Below, piece after piece: positions 50,593 through 59,335 of a DNA stretch of 64,000 nt. Numbering within the stretch: position 1 is the first letter of the stretch; every line of letters begins with the position of its first letter. Source of the stretch: an uncultured Paenibacillus sp. Its GTDB lineage: Bacteria; Bacillota; Bacilli; Paenibacillales; Paenibacillaceae. The notes beneath the pieces were generated by a model that was not told where the DNA came from, made no database searches, and worked only from the letters and a program-made list of their open reading frames with translations. Both the position numbers and the translations under genes were made by a program. Location of the stretch: contig CALAWP010000068.1 of the NCBI GenBank assembly GCA_937895345.1, positions 1 through 64,000 on the forward strand. The letters are read 5' to 3'.

Positions 50593-51313
50593 GAAATACT
50601 GGAATATGTTTGCATTTGATTATTTTGAAGAAAACCGAGATCAGTACAGAGTAATAGAAAAAGATGGTCGACCTGTCGGCATCTTTTCGCATAATACACA
50701 CGCAAGTAATCAGATGTCCGTCTACATGTTCGATCTTATTCACGGGGTTTCATGGCTCGAGGCGACTCCACGGGTGACGGCTTATTTATTGCAATATGGC
50801 GATCGTCAGCTGCAGGAGAACGGTTGCAGAATTGAAGAAATAGCTTATTCGCTTCGGCAAGGGCATCCCGTATTTGAGATTATGCGTGATAGCTACAGTA
50901 AGGAAAGACAACAGGAACAAAATTACTATCGAATACCCGAAATAAAAGGATTTCTGTCTGCAATCAAACCAGTGCTGGAGCAACGACTTGGAGAGTCGTT
51001 TATTTGCGGGTATACCAATAAAGTTAAGCTTCAACTGTTCGGATGGAAAGAGCTGATTTTAATTCACTTTGATTCGGGTAAAATAATTGAGATCTCTTCC
51101 GTGGACAATGTGCATCATGGCTACTACGATATTCATATGCCTCTTGAGATATTTATGCATCTATTGTTCGGGCAAATGGATATAGATGACTGTATTCATC
51201 TCAATCGTGAAGTAGGCAGTTGGAATGATGGTCGGGGAGTCGATAACGAGCTGAGAATTTTGTTGAAGGTTCTGTTTCCCAAAAAATCCAGCTATATTAA
51301 TCATTGCTTGTAA
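50477..51313 (+). CDS. GNAT-domain acetyltransferase with C-terminal extension
   Basis: 278 residues. The N-terminal half is GNAT-like (VRPMTREDIPFGVMLH, then VIEKDGRPVGIFSH, with a long downstream motif). The second half (about 150-278) resembles the sterol-carrier-like tail of two-domain GNATs. The start ATG 50477 has only AGGATG four bases upstream and lies within a neighbouring GNAT fragment, so the true N terminus may be altered by the deletion. The substrate is unknown. Confidence 0.6.
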   Translation: MGDADAYQVRPMTREDIPFGVMLHTQASQQSLIYFPYDEKYWNMFAFDYFEENRDQYRVIEKDGRPVGIFSHNTHASNQMSVYMFDLIHGVSWLEATPRVTAYLLQYGDRQLQENGCRIEEIAYSLRQGHPVFEIMRDSYSKERQQEQNYYRIPEIKGFLSAIKPVLEQRLGESFICGYTNKVKLQLFGWKELILIHFDSGKIIEISSVDNVHHGYYDIHMPLEIFMHLLFGQMDIDDCIHLNREVGSWNDGRGVDNELRILLKVLFPKKSSYINHCL

Positions 51314-51365
51314 CTTGCGAGTCTGGCACATAAGAATATCTACATTAGATAAGGAGATGTCACTC

Positions 51366-52280
51366 ATGGATCTGTGCAGTGAAAAAGCTGCTGTCACAAA
51401 GCTTCAACCGCTTTTTGATGAGCCGATTGAGCGAATCATCTATCTAGATCCCGGTTATTCCGGACATGCAAGCGATGATTGGCTTGTGAAGACGGGTTCA
51501 AGCGAGCACGTTGTGCGCTCGTCCCGTTGGAATGAGCCGCCGAGCCGTGAGTTTTGGTGGGGATGCTTCGATTTGTTTGGTATCGACCCGCGACGAATGC
51601 TGCACTTCGAAGCCAATGCCGCCATGCTTGCTTCCGTTCAAGGCATTCGGGTGCCGCGAGTTCTGAAGCATGCCGCCATGGAGAACAGAGAATATCTCGT
51701 CGTCGAAAAAATGAGCGGCAGCGCGTTGTCGTCCTTTAAAGGGCAATCGGATGCGTTGCTGCACCAATTAGGCGTGTGGCTGGCTCAAGTTCATTCGAAG
51801 CGCTGCGATTATTTCGGAAACCTCGCACGAACTCAAGACCAGCCGGTAGAGCGCTTTCATGAACGTTTAGCGGATACAATACGCCAGCTCGTCGAACGCG
51901 ATTATAAGAACGACGGAAGGATCATAGCCCAGCTTGATGCCGTACTTCGTGAGCTGGCCGATCTGCCGGCGCCCGATCATTTTTGTCCTGTCTTTATCGA
52001 TCTTGATCCGTCCCAGTTTTTGATTGAAAATGGCTTATTGTCTGCTGTAGTGGACGTCGAGGCCTATGCGGTTGGCCCGCGGGAGTTAGATTTTATCGGT
52101 TTGGAGTATGTGCTGGATGAGCAATCTGCCGCTGTTTTTCTTGGCGGTTATTCGTCGATCATGCTACCTCCGGAACTTTCGCGCTGCAGGACCGTTTACC
52201 GCTATTTCTACCGCCTGTTAGGCGTACAAGGCTCTATTGATTTGGATCGATGGCTTGCACAGAAGGTTTTATTTCGATGA
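51366..52280 (+). CDS. APH-like phosphotransferase with altered catalytic loop
   Basis: 304 residues. The fold of the aminoglycoside-phosphotransferase family is suggested by RVLKHAAMENREYLVVEKMSG-type N-lobe and GVWLAQVHSKR (helix before the catalytic loop). The loop itself reads FIDLDPSQFLI, where HxDxxxxN is expected: His is missing and the Asn is Gln. The metal Asp region is VVDVEAYAVGPRELD. It may be an inactive or divergent kinase. The ATG at 51366 follows AAGGAGATG. It is the second of three APH-fold genes here. Confidence 0.7.
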   Translation: MDLCSEKAAVTKLQPLFDEPIERIIYLDPGYSGHASDDWLVKTGSSEHVVRSSRWNEPPSREFWWGCFDLFGIDPRRMLHFEANAAMLASVQGIRVPRVLKHAAMENREYLVVEKMSGSALSSFKGQSDALLHQLGVWLAQVHSKRCDYFGNLARTQDQPVERFHERLADTIRQLVERDYKNDGRIIAQLDAVLRELADLPAPDHFCPVFIDLDPSQFLIENGLLSAVVDVEAYAVGPRELDFIGLEYVLDEQSAAVFLGGYSSIMLPPELSRCRTVYRYFYRLLGVQGSIDLDRWLAQKVLFR

Positions 52281-52330
52281 ATTGGACGGATTATGGCGTG
52301 AGAAAAGAAGTTAGATGAGGAGACCTCTTC

Positions 52331-52761
52331 ATGAAGATGAACAAGAAACTACCCTTATTTATTGTAACGGGTGCGAGCGGTGCAGGGAAAACGACTGTCA
52401 TGCAAGAACTGAGGATTCTTATGCCGGATTTCGTTATATTCAGCACGGATAGTGATAATTTTGGATCAACCGCTGCAAAGTTGGAATACCAGGACAGATA
52501 TAACTTATTGCTTCATTTTGCTAACTTTGCGATGACACCACCCGAAATCATCGTCTTCGCAACCGGGAGGATAAATCCATGTGGACGGATGACATGTTAA
52601 AACAACATGAACAGTTTGCCCAATGGCTTCTGGACAATGCTGAAACTGCATACAATCCGCCGATGCCTGCAATCGATACGACCAGTAATCCTCCCGCTGA
52701 AGCAGCAGAGCAAATAAAAAGATACATCATGTTGAAATGGAACGAGCGTGATTCAGCTTAA
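52331..52761 (+). pseudogene. Broken P-loop nucleotide kinase gene
   Basis: The first half (52331-52600) encodes a P-loop, GASGAGKTT, with LFIVTGAS and VIFSTDSDNFG, then runs out of frame after LLLHFANF. The second half, in a different frame from about 52531, reads DDTTRNHRLRN and then WTDDMLKQHEQFAQWLLDN to the end at 52761. The two parts belong to one family of kinases of about 170-180 residues. A deletion of about 40 codons and a frameshift separate them, so the gene is most likely inactive. The ATG has GAGGAG eight bases upstream. Confidence 0.7.
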
Positions 52762-52814
52762 ATAAGTATGGTAAACTGTTCGAATCACGACACTTAAGGG
52801 GGATTAATTAAACT

Positions 52815-53753
52815 ATGGAAGATTCTGTTGTTCTACAAGCAGAACGAATTGCGGGCGATTTTCTTCAGGAACAAGTCAAAACATCACATCAGATCGTCGG
52901 TAAAGGCAACACGAATCAGGTTTGCGTAGTTGAATCGGAGAGCCATAAAGTTGTTGTCCGCATGAATGATAAAGATAAATTCCCGGAATTCGTCAAAGAA
53001 AAATGGTGTATTGAACAAGCAGCCGCAGTTGGCATTCCTGGACCCGAGGTATTGTCTGTTGGCATTGTTGACGAAATCGCGTTTATGATTCAAGCCTTTG
53101 TTGAGGGAGACAACGGGTTAGACAGTAAGGTTCCCAGGACCGCTGTTTGGAGGAAGCTGGGCGAATATGCCAAGCTTATTCATTCTATTCCAGTGAAAGG
53201 GTATGGCGAGTATCTGGTTGATCCGGTCCACGGTAAGTTTCAGTCACCTCCTCATGCCGGATCAGACGGTAGTTGGCATGGGTATGTGCAATATAATATC
53301 AATAGTTTGACTGAACATGATCGCTTAATCGAGCTTGGAGTAATTACTCAGGCGGAATCGCAGAGAGTAAGAGAACTGTTTGAAAATTTGAAGCGTGAAC
53401 CGTTCCGCTTCGGTTTAGATCATGGGGATCTCTCTATAAAGAACGTTATTGTCAATCAAGAGAATCGAGTAATTTTGCTGGATTGGAATGCAGAGGTAAA
53501 CGTGGTACCGCATGCTACTGTTGCTCAATTGATGCAAATCCAAATACTGGGGTTAGCGGAGGGCCCGAATGTAGCAGAGTTTGAAGCGTTTGCGGACGGG
53601 TACGGATTATCTGAAGAAGACCTTTTCGTCACGAGGCATTATCTGCTATTGAGGACTTTCGATAACCTTAGGTGGGCTATTGATCGAAATCCCAATCTGA
53701 TCGAACACTATGCTGCGTTTGCGAAACAAGTCGTTGATATGATTATGGATTAG
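52815..53753 (+). CDS. APH-fold phosphotransferase
   Basis: 312 residues. The catalytic loop is complete: HGDLSIKN with His203, followed by ILLDWNAEV as the metal-binding site. The N-lobe has KGNTNQVCVVESESHKVVVRM, typical of choline/aminoglycoside kinases, with Arg at the usual Lys. The substrate is unknown. It is the third APH-fold gene in this stretch and is the best preserved. Confidence 0.85.
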   Translation: MEDSVVLQAERIAGDFLQEQVKTSHQIVGKGNTNQVCVVESESHKVVVRMNDKDKFPEFVKEKWCIEQAAAVGIPGPEVLSVGIVDEIAFMIQAFVEGDNGLDSKVPRTAVWRKLGEYAKLIHSIPVKGYGEYLVDPVHGKFQSPPHAGSDGSWHGYVQYNINSLTEHDRLIELGVITQAESQRVRELFENLKREPFRFGLDHGDLSIKNVIVNQENRVILLDWNAEVNVVPHATVAQLMQIQILGLAEGPNVAEFEAFADGYGLSEEDLFVTRHYLLLRTFDNLRWAIDRNPNLIEHYAAFAKQVVDMIMD

Positions 53754-53987
53754 CACAAAAATAAACCGGATTCGAAAGCATATCCGATAGGGACCTACTA
53801 TAAGCAAGGATACTGGAACAGGCCGGCCATAAAACAGGACTGCTTGTTGTACCGGGTTAACCACATACGGCAGGTGGAGGCGCTTGAGTCTTTCGCGGTT
53901 TCTCGGGAAAACGACATTTATATTTTATTCATTGGTGTAACAGCTATTGTACTCCTTGCTGTCGAAGGTTCGATAGTAGTGTTTAAC
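53754..53987. other. Intergenic stretch, only a weak ORF
   Basis: A 60-codon frame (53844-54026) with a single hydrophobic segment (IYILFIGVTAIVLLAVEG) lacks a convincing start and overlaps the TetR promoter. It may be a remnant of a small membrane protein. I see nothing else. Confidence 0.4.
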
Positions 53988-54037
53988 TTGACGTCGAGGA
54001 AAGAAATGAGTAATATGTATAAGTAACTAAATAGTTA
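53988..54037 (+). promoter_or_regulatory. TetR gene promoter with operator candidate
   Basis: TTGACG at 53988-53993, a 17-base spacer, TAATAT at 54011-54016. Eight bases further comes TAACTA-AA-TAGTTA (54024-54037), a perfect 6-bp inverted repeat. Autoregulation by the TetR protein is the natural reading. Confidence 0.6.
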
Positions 54038-54054
54038 TTTACAAAGGTGGTTGT

Positions 54055-54672
54055 ATGAAAAGTCGAAAAAGAGAACCTCATCGAACGCAGGAAACGATTC
54101 TTGCCTGTGCTGCAAAAATATTTGCCGAACATGGTTATGCCGGTGCTAGAATCGATGACATCGCCGAACAAAGCGGCATGAACAAAAGGATGATTTACCA
54201 TTACTTTGGTGATAAACGGGGCCTATATACAAAGGTGTTGGAAGAACAATTGCTCCATATGTCTGAGCATTTGCAAGTACCTGAGCTGGATTCCGAATAC
54301 GAAATCATTAAAAGCGTCGTAGAAGCTTATTTTGACTATTGCAGATTGAATCCAAATTACATCTCCTTGATGATTTGGGAAATGGTATCGGAGTGGAAGA
54401 CTCTTAACCGTATTTTCAACCAAGTTCAGAGCCGGTTTCTTCATTCTTTGATCGAAACGATCGAAGCTGGCGTACAAAAGGGTGTCTTTCATTCCAATAC
54501 GCATCCGCGTATTTTTTTGACGCTTACGATTGTACAAGTGTTTTGCTTTTTCCCCGTCTTAAAGCATCCAGACTTACTGCAATTTGGGCAGGAACACGAA
54601 CGGCAAGATTCCGATTTTTCTTTATACAAAGCGAAGGTTGTTGATCAAGTGATGAGGGCATTAAAACCATGA
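54055..54672 (+). CDS. TetR/AcrR family regulator
   Basis: 205 residues. The N-terminal TetR helix-turn-helix reads ILACAAKIFAEHGYAGARIDD, then IAEQSGMNKRMIYHYFGDK. The ligand-binding part is unrelated to any I recognise. The next gene, a CPBP protease, begins 31 bases downstream and may be its target. The ATG has AAAGGTGG before it. Confidence 0.9.
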   Translation: MKSRKREPHRTQETILACAAKIFAEHGYAGARIDDIAEQSGMNKRMIYHYFGDKRGLYTKVLEEQLLHMSEHLQVPELDSEYEIIKSVVEAYFDYCRLNPNYISLMIWEMVSEWKTLNRIFNQVQSRFLHSLIETIEAGVQKGVFHSNTHPRIFLTLTIVQVFCFFPVLKHPDLLQFGQEHERQDSDFSLYKAKVVDQVMRALKP

Positions 54673-54702
54673 ACGTACTGAAGCACATGAGGGAGTGATT
54701 CG

Positions 54703-55446
54703 ATGTTGGATATCTTAGAATACTCCATGCGTATTTTTCCAGGGCTGTTGTTAATCTTGCTCACCTACGTTCTTCTCCCCGGAAATTCGAGTAGAGTAGA
54801 CGTCGTAAAAATATTTTTACTCGTTTTCGGCTTTCTATTGATCCGAGATGTTATGACACCTCTGGGCTTCTGGCGCTTTGGGATAACGGGACCCACCTTG
54901 TGGCTCCGGTTTATCGAGGACGAAATGATCCTGATCGCATTGGGTTTTATGTCTTTGCTCGTCACTTTTATCGTGGTCCGCTTCAATCCCAGCATGAGCG
55001 GGTATCTTATATGGTTCGGATCAAATAAAATGCTGTCATTTTGCATAGGAGTATTGGGGGCTGCTGCCGTGATTGCCCCATTTTTTTTCCTATATTCTGT
55101 TGTACCCATCGAACAAAGAGGCGGTGTTCCGTCTCTATCCTTGCTTGTTTTATTGTTCTTTTCTTTATCCGGGAATTTTATGGAAGAGGTATTGTTCAGA
55201 GGGTATCTCCAAGGATATTTTACGGGAATAACGGGACCTTGGCGATCAGCTGCTTTATCAGGGCTTCTTTTCGCAGCGGGGCATATTTTCCTTGCCGCGA
55301 CTGTAACTGACTTGGGATTTCCGATCTTAATTTTTACTTTGTACGAAGGCTTCGTGTGTGCGATGGTTCGCATGAAATATGGCGTTGTCGCTGCCACCCT
55401 GACCCATGGTGTGACGATTTTTGCTTTAGCTTCGGGGTTGTTTTAG
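54703..55446 (+). CDS. CPBP family intramembrane metalloprotease
   Basis: 247 residues with about eight membrane segments. The CPBP signature is EEVLFRGYLQG (EExxxR) in the middle, followed by GLLFAAGHIF with the conserved His and a C-terminal TLTHGVTIFA with a second. The family includes prenyl-protein endopeptidase-like proteins and bacteriocin-immunity proteins. The ATG follows GGGAGTG. It forms a unit with the TetR gene. Confidence 0.9.
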   Translation: MLDILEYSMRIFPGLLLILLTYVLLPGNSSRVDVVKIFLLVFGFLLIRDVMTPLGFWRFGITGPTLWLRFIEDEMILIALGFMSLLVTFIVVRFNPSMSGYLIWFGSNKMLSFCIGVLGAAAVIAPFFFLYSVVPIEQRGGVPSLSLLVLLFFSLSGNFMEEVLFRGYLQGYFTGITGPWRSAALSGLLFAAGHIFLAATVTDLGFPILIFTLYEGFVCAMVRMKYGVVAATLTHGVTIFALASGLF

Positions 55447-56118
55447 AAAGATTTTTGTCGTTCACCCATGTTAAGAACTATCGTCGGCATAACATGACCG
55501 TAAATCGAAAAGAAATTGTCTGATCCGGCTAATCATCAGGCACTTTTACGAATTTCAGCCAATAAATACCTGCTGCCGCAAGGGAGAAATGTGGATATGA
55601 ACATGTTCGACCATATGAACTTCTTTCATACGACGTCGGAGATGCTGGAGAGGAGTTTAAGCCAGTACTCATAGTGAGCATAGTTAGGGCTAATATCAAG
55701 TTGGAAGAAAAAGGAGTCACCATGCAAGCAAAAGTATGGGCTCTTTCATAAACCGAAACTGAATTTGTTAAAAGTGCTTTCGGATGAGATTCGTTTAATT
55801 ACGAAGGAATAGTCCCGCAAAAGAAATGGCCGGATTTATGGTTAGATCTTTATGATGGCGAGAAAGTTGTTGGATTGTAAATGAAAAAACGTTTGACTTC
55901 GAATGAAGAGATCCGATTTTCCGTATGCGTCGAGAATAAGATAATAGTGACATCCAACGATTGCAGCATTAATACTGCTTCACAAAACTCGTATTTTATA
56001 CATATGTCTATAACTAAGCGATATCCCTTATCCATCAATGGTTTTTATATTGTGTCATACATTATATAACTGTATTTCAGAAATCCAATTTATAAGTTCG
56101 CTCTATACCTGTTAACGT
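55447..56118. other. Gene-poor remnant stretch
   Basis: No intact gene is seen in about 670 bases. Short coding-like pieces remain: a 5-codon pre-stop ORF after AAGGAGTCACC (from 55722), and, from about 55786 to 55880, a frame reading YEGIVPQKKWPDLWLDLYDGE before a stop. These suggest decayed genes. A 62-codon frame at 55881-56069 has no ribosome site and looks random. Confidence 0.45.
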
Positions 56119-56151
56119 GATGAAGCTGCCGATTGTGTCGGCAGCTTCATC
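56119..56151. repeat. 14-bp perfect hairpin
   Basis: GATGAAGCTGCCGA, a 5-base loop, and its exact complement. No T-run follows on either strand. It lies just beyond the IS21 remnant and may be a structural remnant rather than a working terminator. Confidence 0.45.
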
Positions 56152-56179
56152 CTGGTTGCTTATTAAACTAACGTTCCCT

Positions 56180-56467
56180 CTACGAATTAATAGCATCTGT
56201 TACAACTGTCTTAATATTATCAGTTTCAAGTGAATCGACCACTGCCTTCCAGGCGGTTGATGACGCCAAGCATCTACAATCTCCATGTACTCCCATCACC
56301 GGGCTGCTGCTCTTGCGTTTACCAAGTCGTTTGTTCCAATCACTCTGATCCGCATATCGCTTGGCTGTCCTCCAGTGAACTCCCACCTGTCTAGCGATGT
56401 CGCTCACGGATAGTCCTTCTGCTTCTCGTAGAAATTTGATATACTCTTGTTGAGGCATTTTCAGCAT
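56180..56467 (-). pseudogene. istA: IS21-family transposase (IstA) remnant
   Basis: The first 50 residues match the IstA N terminus: QQEYIKFLREAEGLS, then VSDIARQVGVHWRTAKRYAD (helix-turn-helix), then KRKSSSPVMG. After that the frame shifts; in the neighbouring frame YMEIVDAW, the expected continuation, is readable. The rest of istA and all of istB are absent. The element is therefore dead. Confidence 0.75.
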
Positions 56468-56631
56468 TCCTTACAGTCTCCTTCGTCGAGTTGTCGCAAA
56501 CCTAACGATAGGAGGATAATAGGGTGCTGGCAAGTGTCTCTTTATCTTTGCCTCTACTTGAGCATTCTTACGCTGCAATTCTCGGCACTTTTAGTATGCA
56601 ATAAACAAAAAACCTCCATGAATAGTTATAA

Positions 56632-57051
56632 CTACTGGACTACGTCCAGGCAGATCTGTAAACGCAATACTCCGAATTGAGATTCCGCTGCGATGGAGAA
56701 AACAAGCAGTACCGTCATGAATATGAATAAGGAGACGATTTTGGCATGAAGCCATTCGATTCGACGGACTGGACGAAGTAAGGACATTTTCAACGTGCCG
56801 GTTTTCACTTCGCCAGTGATCAGGTCGGCAACATAGATGGGTATAAATACGGTCATAAATTGAGCCATGCTGTTCAGGAGTGTCAGCGGGAGTGACTGTC
56901 CGTTAGGCATCAAAATCACCGACTTCCATTCCCCGCCCGCGTTATAGAAGTAAATGGTCAACCAGGCATGAACTGCTATAATAGCCATGAAAATATACAG
57001 CTTTTTTAATCGGAATGTTTTGTATAACTCGTTTATAATCAGCCGGTTCAC
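56632..57051 (-). pseudogene. Truncated ABC transporter permease
   Basis: A reading frame of 139 residues from GTG 57051, which overlaps the stop of the ATPase gene. The first 120 residues are normal for an ABC-2 permease (INELYKTFRLKKLYIFMAI, then NSMAQFMTVFIPIYVADLI, then SLLRPVRRIEWLHAK), with three membrane segments. The final 18 residues (SQFGVLRLQICLDVVQ) are unlike it and the other membrane segments are missing. IS21 sequence lies just beyond, so insertion or deletion probably removed the end. Confidence 0.7.
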
Positions 57052-57971
57052 GGGCCGCCATCTCCTTCCATTATGTCGAAAAAGAATTGCTCAAGCGTCC
57101 GAGGCCTGCGGCTAATGGTTCGAATGTGAACGCCGCTCTTCATAAGCAGTTGATTGAGCTTATGTGAGTAATCGCCGTTCGTTTGGACGGTGAATCGGTC
57201 TTGGAAACGCGAAACGGAAATGACCTCGGATGCTGATCTAAGAAGCTGCTCCGCCTTGTCCGGTTCCGAAGTGACGATCTCTACGGTCTCCTTTCCCGAA
57301 GCAAGCAGCTGACTGACCTTACCCTCCGCAATCAGCTTCCCTTGCCGTATCACGCCTGCCGTGGTGCAGATTTGTTCGACTTCATGAAGCAGATGACTTG
57401 AAATCAGAAAAGAGATGCCTTGCTCCTCCGCGAGCTGCGAGATCAACTGCTTGATCTCCTTCATTCCTTGCGGATCCAGTCCGTTCGTAGGTTCGTCCAG
57501 AATGATCAGCTTCGGCCGGTTCAGAAGCGCGCTCGCAATGCCAAGCCGCTGCTTCATGCCAAGCGAGTAGGTACCGGCCTTGTCTTTTGCCCGATCGGAC
57601 AGTCCTGCGATTTCAAGCACTTCATCGATTCGCTTCCGGGTTACCCCCGGCAAAAGATTCGCCGTCAACTTGAGATTATCATAGGCGGAAAGGTACGTGT
57701 AAAAAGCCGGATTCTCGACAATGGCGCCTACAAGAGAGATAGCAGCTTTAAACTGCGATTTCAGATGAAACCCGCCAATTCTAACCTCGCCGGCATCAGG
57801 ATGGACGAGGCCTGTTATCATGCGGATCGTCGTTGTTTTTCCAGAACCGTTCGTGCCGAGGAACCCGTATATTTCCCCTTCCACTATTCGAAGATTCAGA
57901 CGATCCACGACGGTCCTGGATCCGAAGGTTTTTGTCAATCCCCGTACTTCCAGCAGTATCTTGTTTCCCAT
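57048..57971 (-). CDS. ABC transporter ATP-binding protein
   Basis: 307 residues. Walker A is GTNGSGKTT, the signature YSLGMKQRLGIAS, Walker B LIILDEPTNGLDP, and the H-loop SSHLLHE. It is of the BcrA/drug-export type and closely related to the ATPase at 43632-44549. Its permease partner is truncated, so the system is likely broken. ATG behind GGGGGGAAAA. The nearest upstream promoter candidate is at 58081-58108. Confidence 0.88.
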   Translation of the reverse strand: MGNKILLEVRGLTKTFGSRTVVDRLNLRIVEGEIYGFLGTNGSGKTTTIRMITGLVHPDAGEVRIGGFHLKSQFKAAISLVGAIVENPAFYTYLSAYDNLKLTANLLPGVTRKRIDEVLEIAGLSDRAKDKAGTYSLGMKQRLGIASALLNRPKLIILDEPTNGLDPQGMKEIKQLISQLAEEQGISFLISSHLLHEVEQICTTAGVIRQGKLIAEGKVSQLLASGKETVEIVTSEPDKAEQLLRSASEVISVSRFQDRFTVQTNGDYSHKLNQLLMKSGVHIRTISRRPRTLEQFFFDIMEGDGGP

Positions 57972-58080
57972 AAGTTTTCCCCCCGATTATCTTCTGAATC
58001 GCCATGTCTTTCATCATAACCGCTGAAAATAAAATGCTGCCGTTACAAGAATAAAAGATTAATATTGAAATGATTAAAAT

Positions 58081-58108
58081 TTGATAAAGAGCGTGGATTT
58101 TCCGTCAA
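58081..58108 (-). promoter_or_regulatory. Candidate promoter of the ABC genes
   Basis: On the minus strand, TTGACG (58108-58103), a 16-base spacer, TATCAA (58086-58081), about 110 bases before the ATPase start. Confidence 0.4.
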
Positions 58109-58198
58109 TATTTATACACGATTTGAAGAAATTAATTATATAAGCTCGCTCATTTTTTATCTGGAACGAATGCAGCGTTATCATTGTACATACACAAA

Positions 58199-58243
58199 AG
58201 GGATGTCTCAACCGTCATTGAATAATGACCTTGAGGCATCCCT
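58199..58243. terminator. Bidirectional terminator
   Basis: Outer stem AGGGATGTCTCAA with TTGAGGCATCCCT (one wobble) and inner stem TCATT/AATGA, with T-rich sequence on the minus-strand exit. It ends the hydrolase gene. Confidence 0.7.
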
Positions 58244-58263
58244 CTATTTCTTGACTAAATAAT

Positions 58264-59118
58264 TTACCAGGGGGTTAAACTGCGGTACATCCGGGCCAAC
58301 GAATGGCAAATTCGTTTCTGGATCGCCGCCGAACGGAAATATCCGCCATGAGAGCCGAGCGGAGTCCAGCTCATCAGGCCGGGATTTCGAACCTCGACAT
58401 CTTCTGCGACGGCTTTATTATAGGAATCGCTTAACGACTTAAGCGGAAAGGCGATGACGTCGTCCTTATCGTAAAAGTTCACCCATTCGCCAACGCGCTT
58501 GCTGCTAAATCTCGGAGCAGGCACGGTGACGGGCTTGCCGAAATGGTCATACCTGAGCGTCCATAACGCCAGCGGGCTGCCCATCGTAAACAGATGCGAC
58601 AGCGTCTCCCCTCTTTCGAGCGGAGAGTTGCCGCGTGCGATGATGGACTGAATGCGGGGAGGCAGCTTCCGATTTTGCAGATCGTAAATATAATTGCTGG
58701 CGACTACCGTTCCGAGACTATGGCCGATCAGACAGAGCGGAGCGTTCGCGCCGGCGCGTCTGGCCAGACACTGAAGCTTGCGCGCTACGCGCTCGTGGAT
58801 GGCGGTATATATAAATTCTTCCGGTCGCGGATCATCCTCTCGGGGGATCGGCTGGTAGGCGATCGCGTCTCCGGCGAAACTGATCATAAAGCCGCGTGCG
58901 TCGATCCAATGATTCCAGCGGAGCCTGTACGGCGCCAGCTTGCAGAGCAGCTTCTCTTCGATCCGCTCGGTAATGTCGCCCCAATAGATGCCTTCCGTCA
59001 CCAGCTCGATCTCGGGGCAGATCATGGACATTCGCCTCGTCAGCGCAGCAGCCAGCTCCTTGTGGAAATCCGGCTTCGGTCTGCCTATTCCGTGAATAAT
59101 GCCGACAGCGATCTTCAT
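58264..59118 (-). CDS. Alpha/beta hydrolase (lipase-like)
   Basis: 284 residues. An HGIGRPKP oxyanion-type motif lies near the N terminus and the nucleophile elbow is LIGHSLGTVVASNYIYDL (GxSxG). A late Asp/His pair is plausible (KDDVIAF, then SHGGYF). I cannot assign a substrate; the GHSLGT and small size suggest a lipase or acylesterase of the DUF-like group. No signal peptide is visible. The terminator at 58199-58243 ends it. Confidence 0.8.
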   Translation of the reverse strand: MKIAVGIIHGIGRPKPDFHKELAAALTRRMSMICPEIELVTEGIYWGDITERIEEKLLCKLAPYRLRWNHWIDARGFMISFAGDAIAYQPIPREDDPRPEEFIYTAIHERVARKLQCLARRAGANAPLCLIGHSLGTVVASNYIYDLQNRKLPPRIQSIIARGNSPLERGETLSHLFTMGSPLALWTLRYDHFGKPVTVPAPRFSSKRVGEWVNFYDKDDVIAFPLKSLSDSYNKAVAEDVEVRNPGLMSWTPLGSHGGYFRSAAIQKRICHSLARMYRSLTPW

Positions 59119-59260
59119 TCCGCTTTCCCCCTCGGCAACTTACGTAGCGATTACCCTACACTATATGCCGGGAATAGGCGAATACTGCTATGGAACCAGT
59201 TGAAATGCCGGGCAATAAACGATAACCGTCCGAGGTCCGAGGCGGATGCGGCCAAATAAA

Positions 59261-59305
59261 CCGGAGGCTGGTCAAAGCGTACTACACGCTTTAACCAGCC
59301 TCCGG
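59261..59305 (-). terminator. Terminator of the sensor-domain gene
   Basis: A 20-bp stem with one mismatch (59261-59280 with 59286-59305), a 5-base loop, then T-rich sequence on the minus strand. Confidence 0.7.
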
Positions 59306-59335
59306 ATACTCGCTGTAAGCAGGAATCAAATCGGT

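Noticed and set aside
53844..54026. 60-codon ORF with one hydrophobic segment
   Set aside because: It runs through the TetR promoter and lacks a plausible start; at most a remnant.
55881..56069. 62-codon ORF
   Set aside because: No ribosome binding site, no similarity recognised and AT-rich random-like sequence.
56119..56151. Hairpin as an active terminator
   Set aside because: No T-run on either strand.
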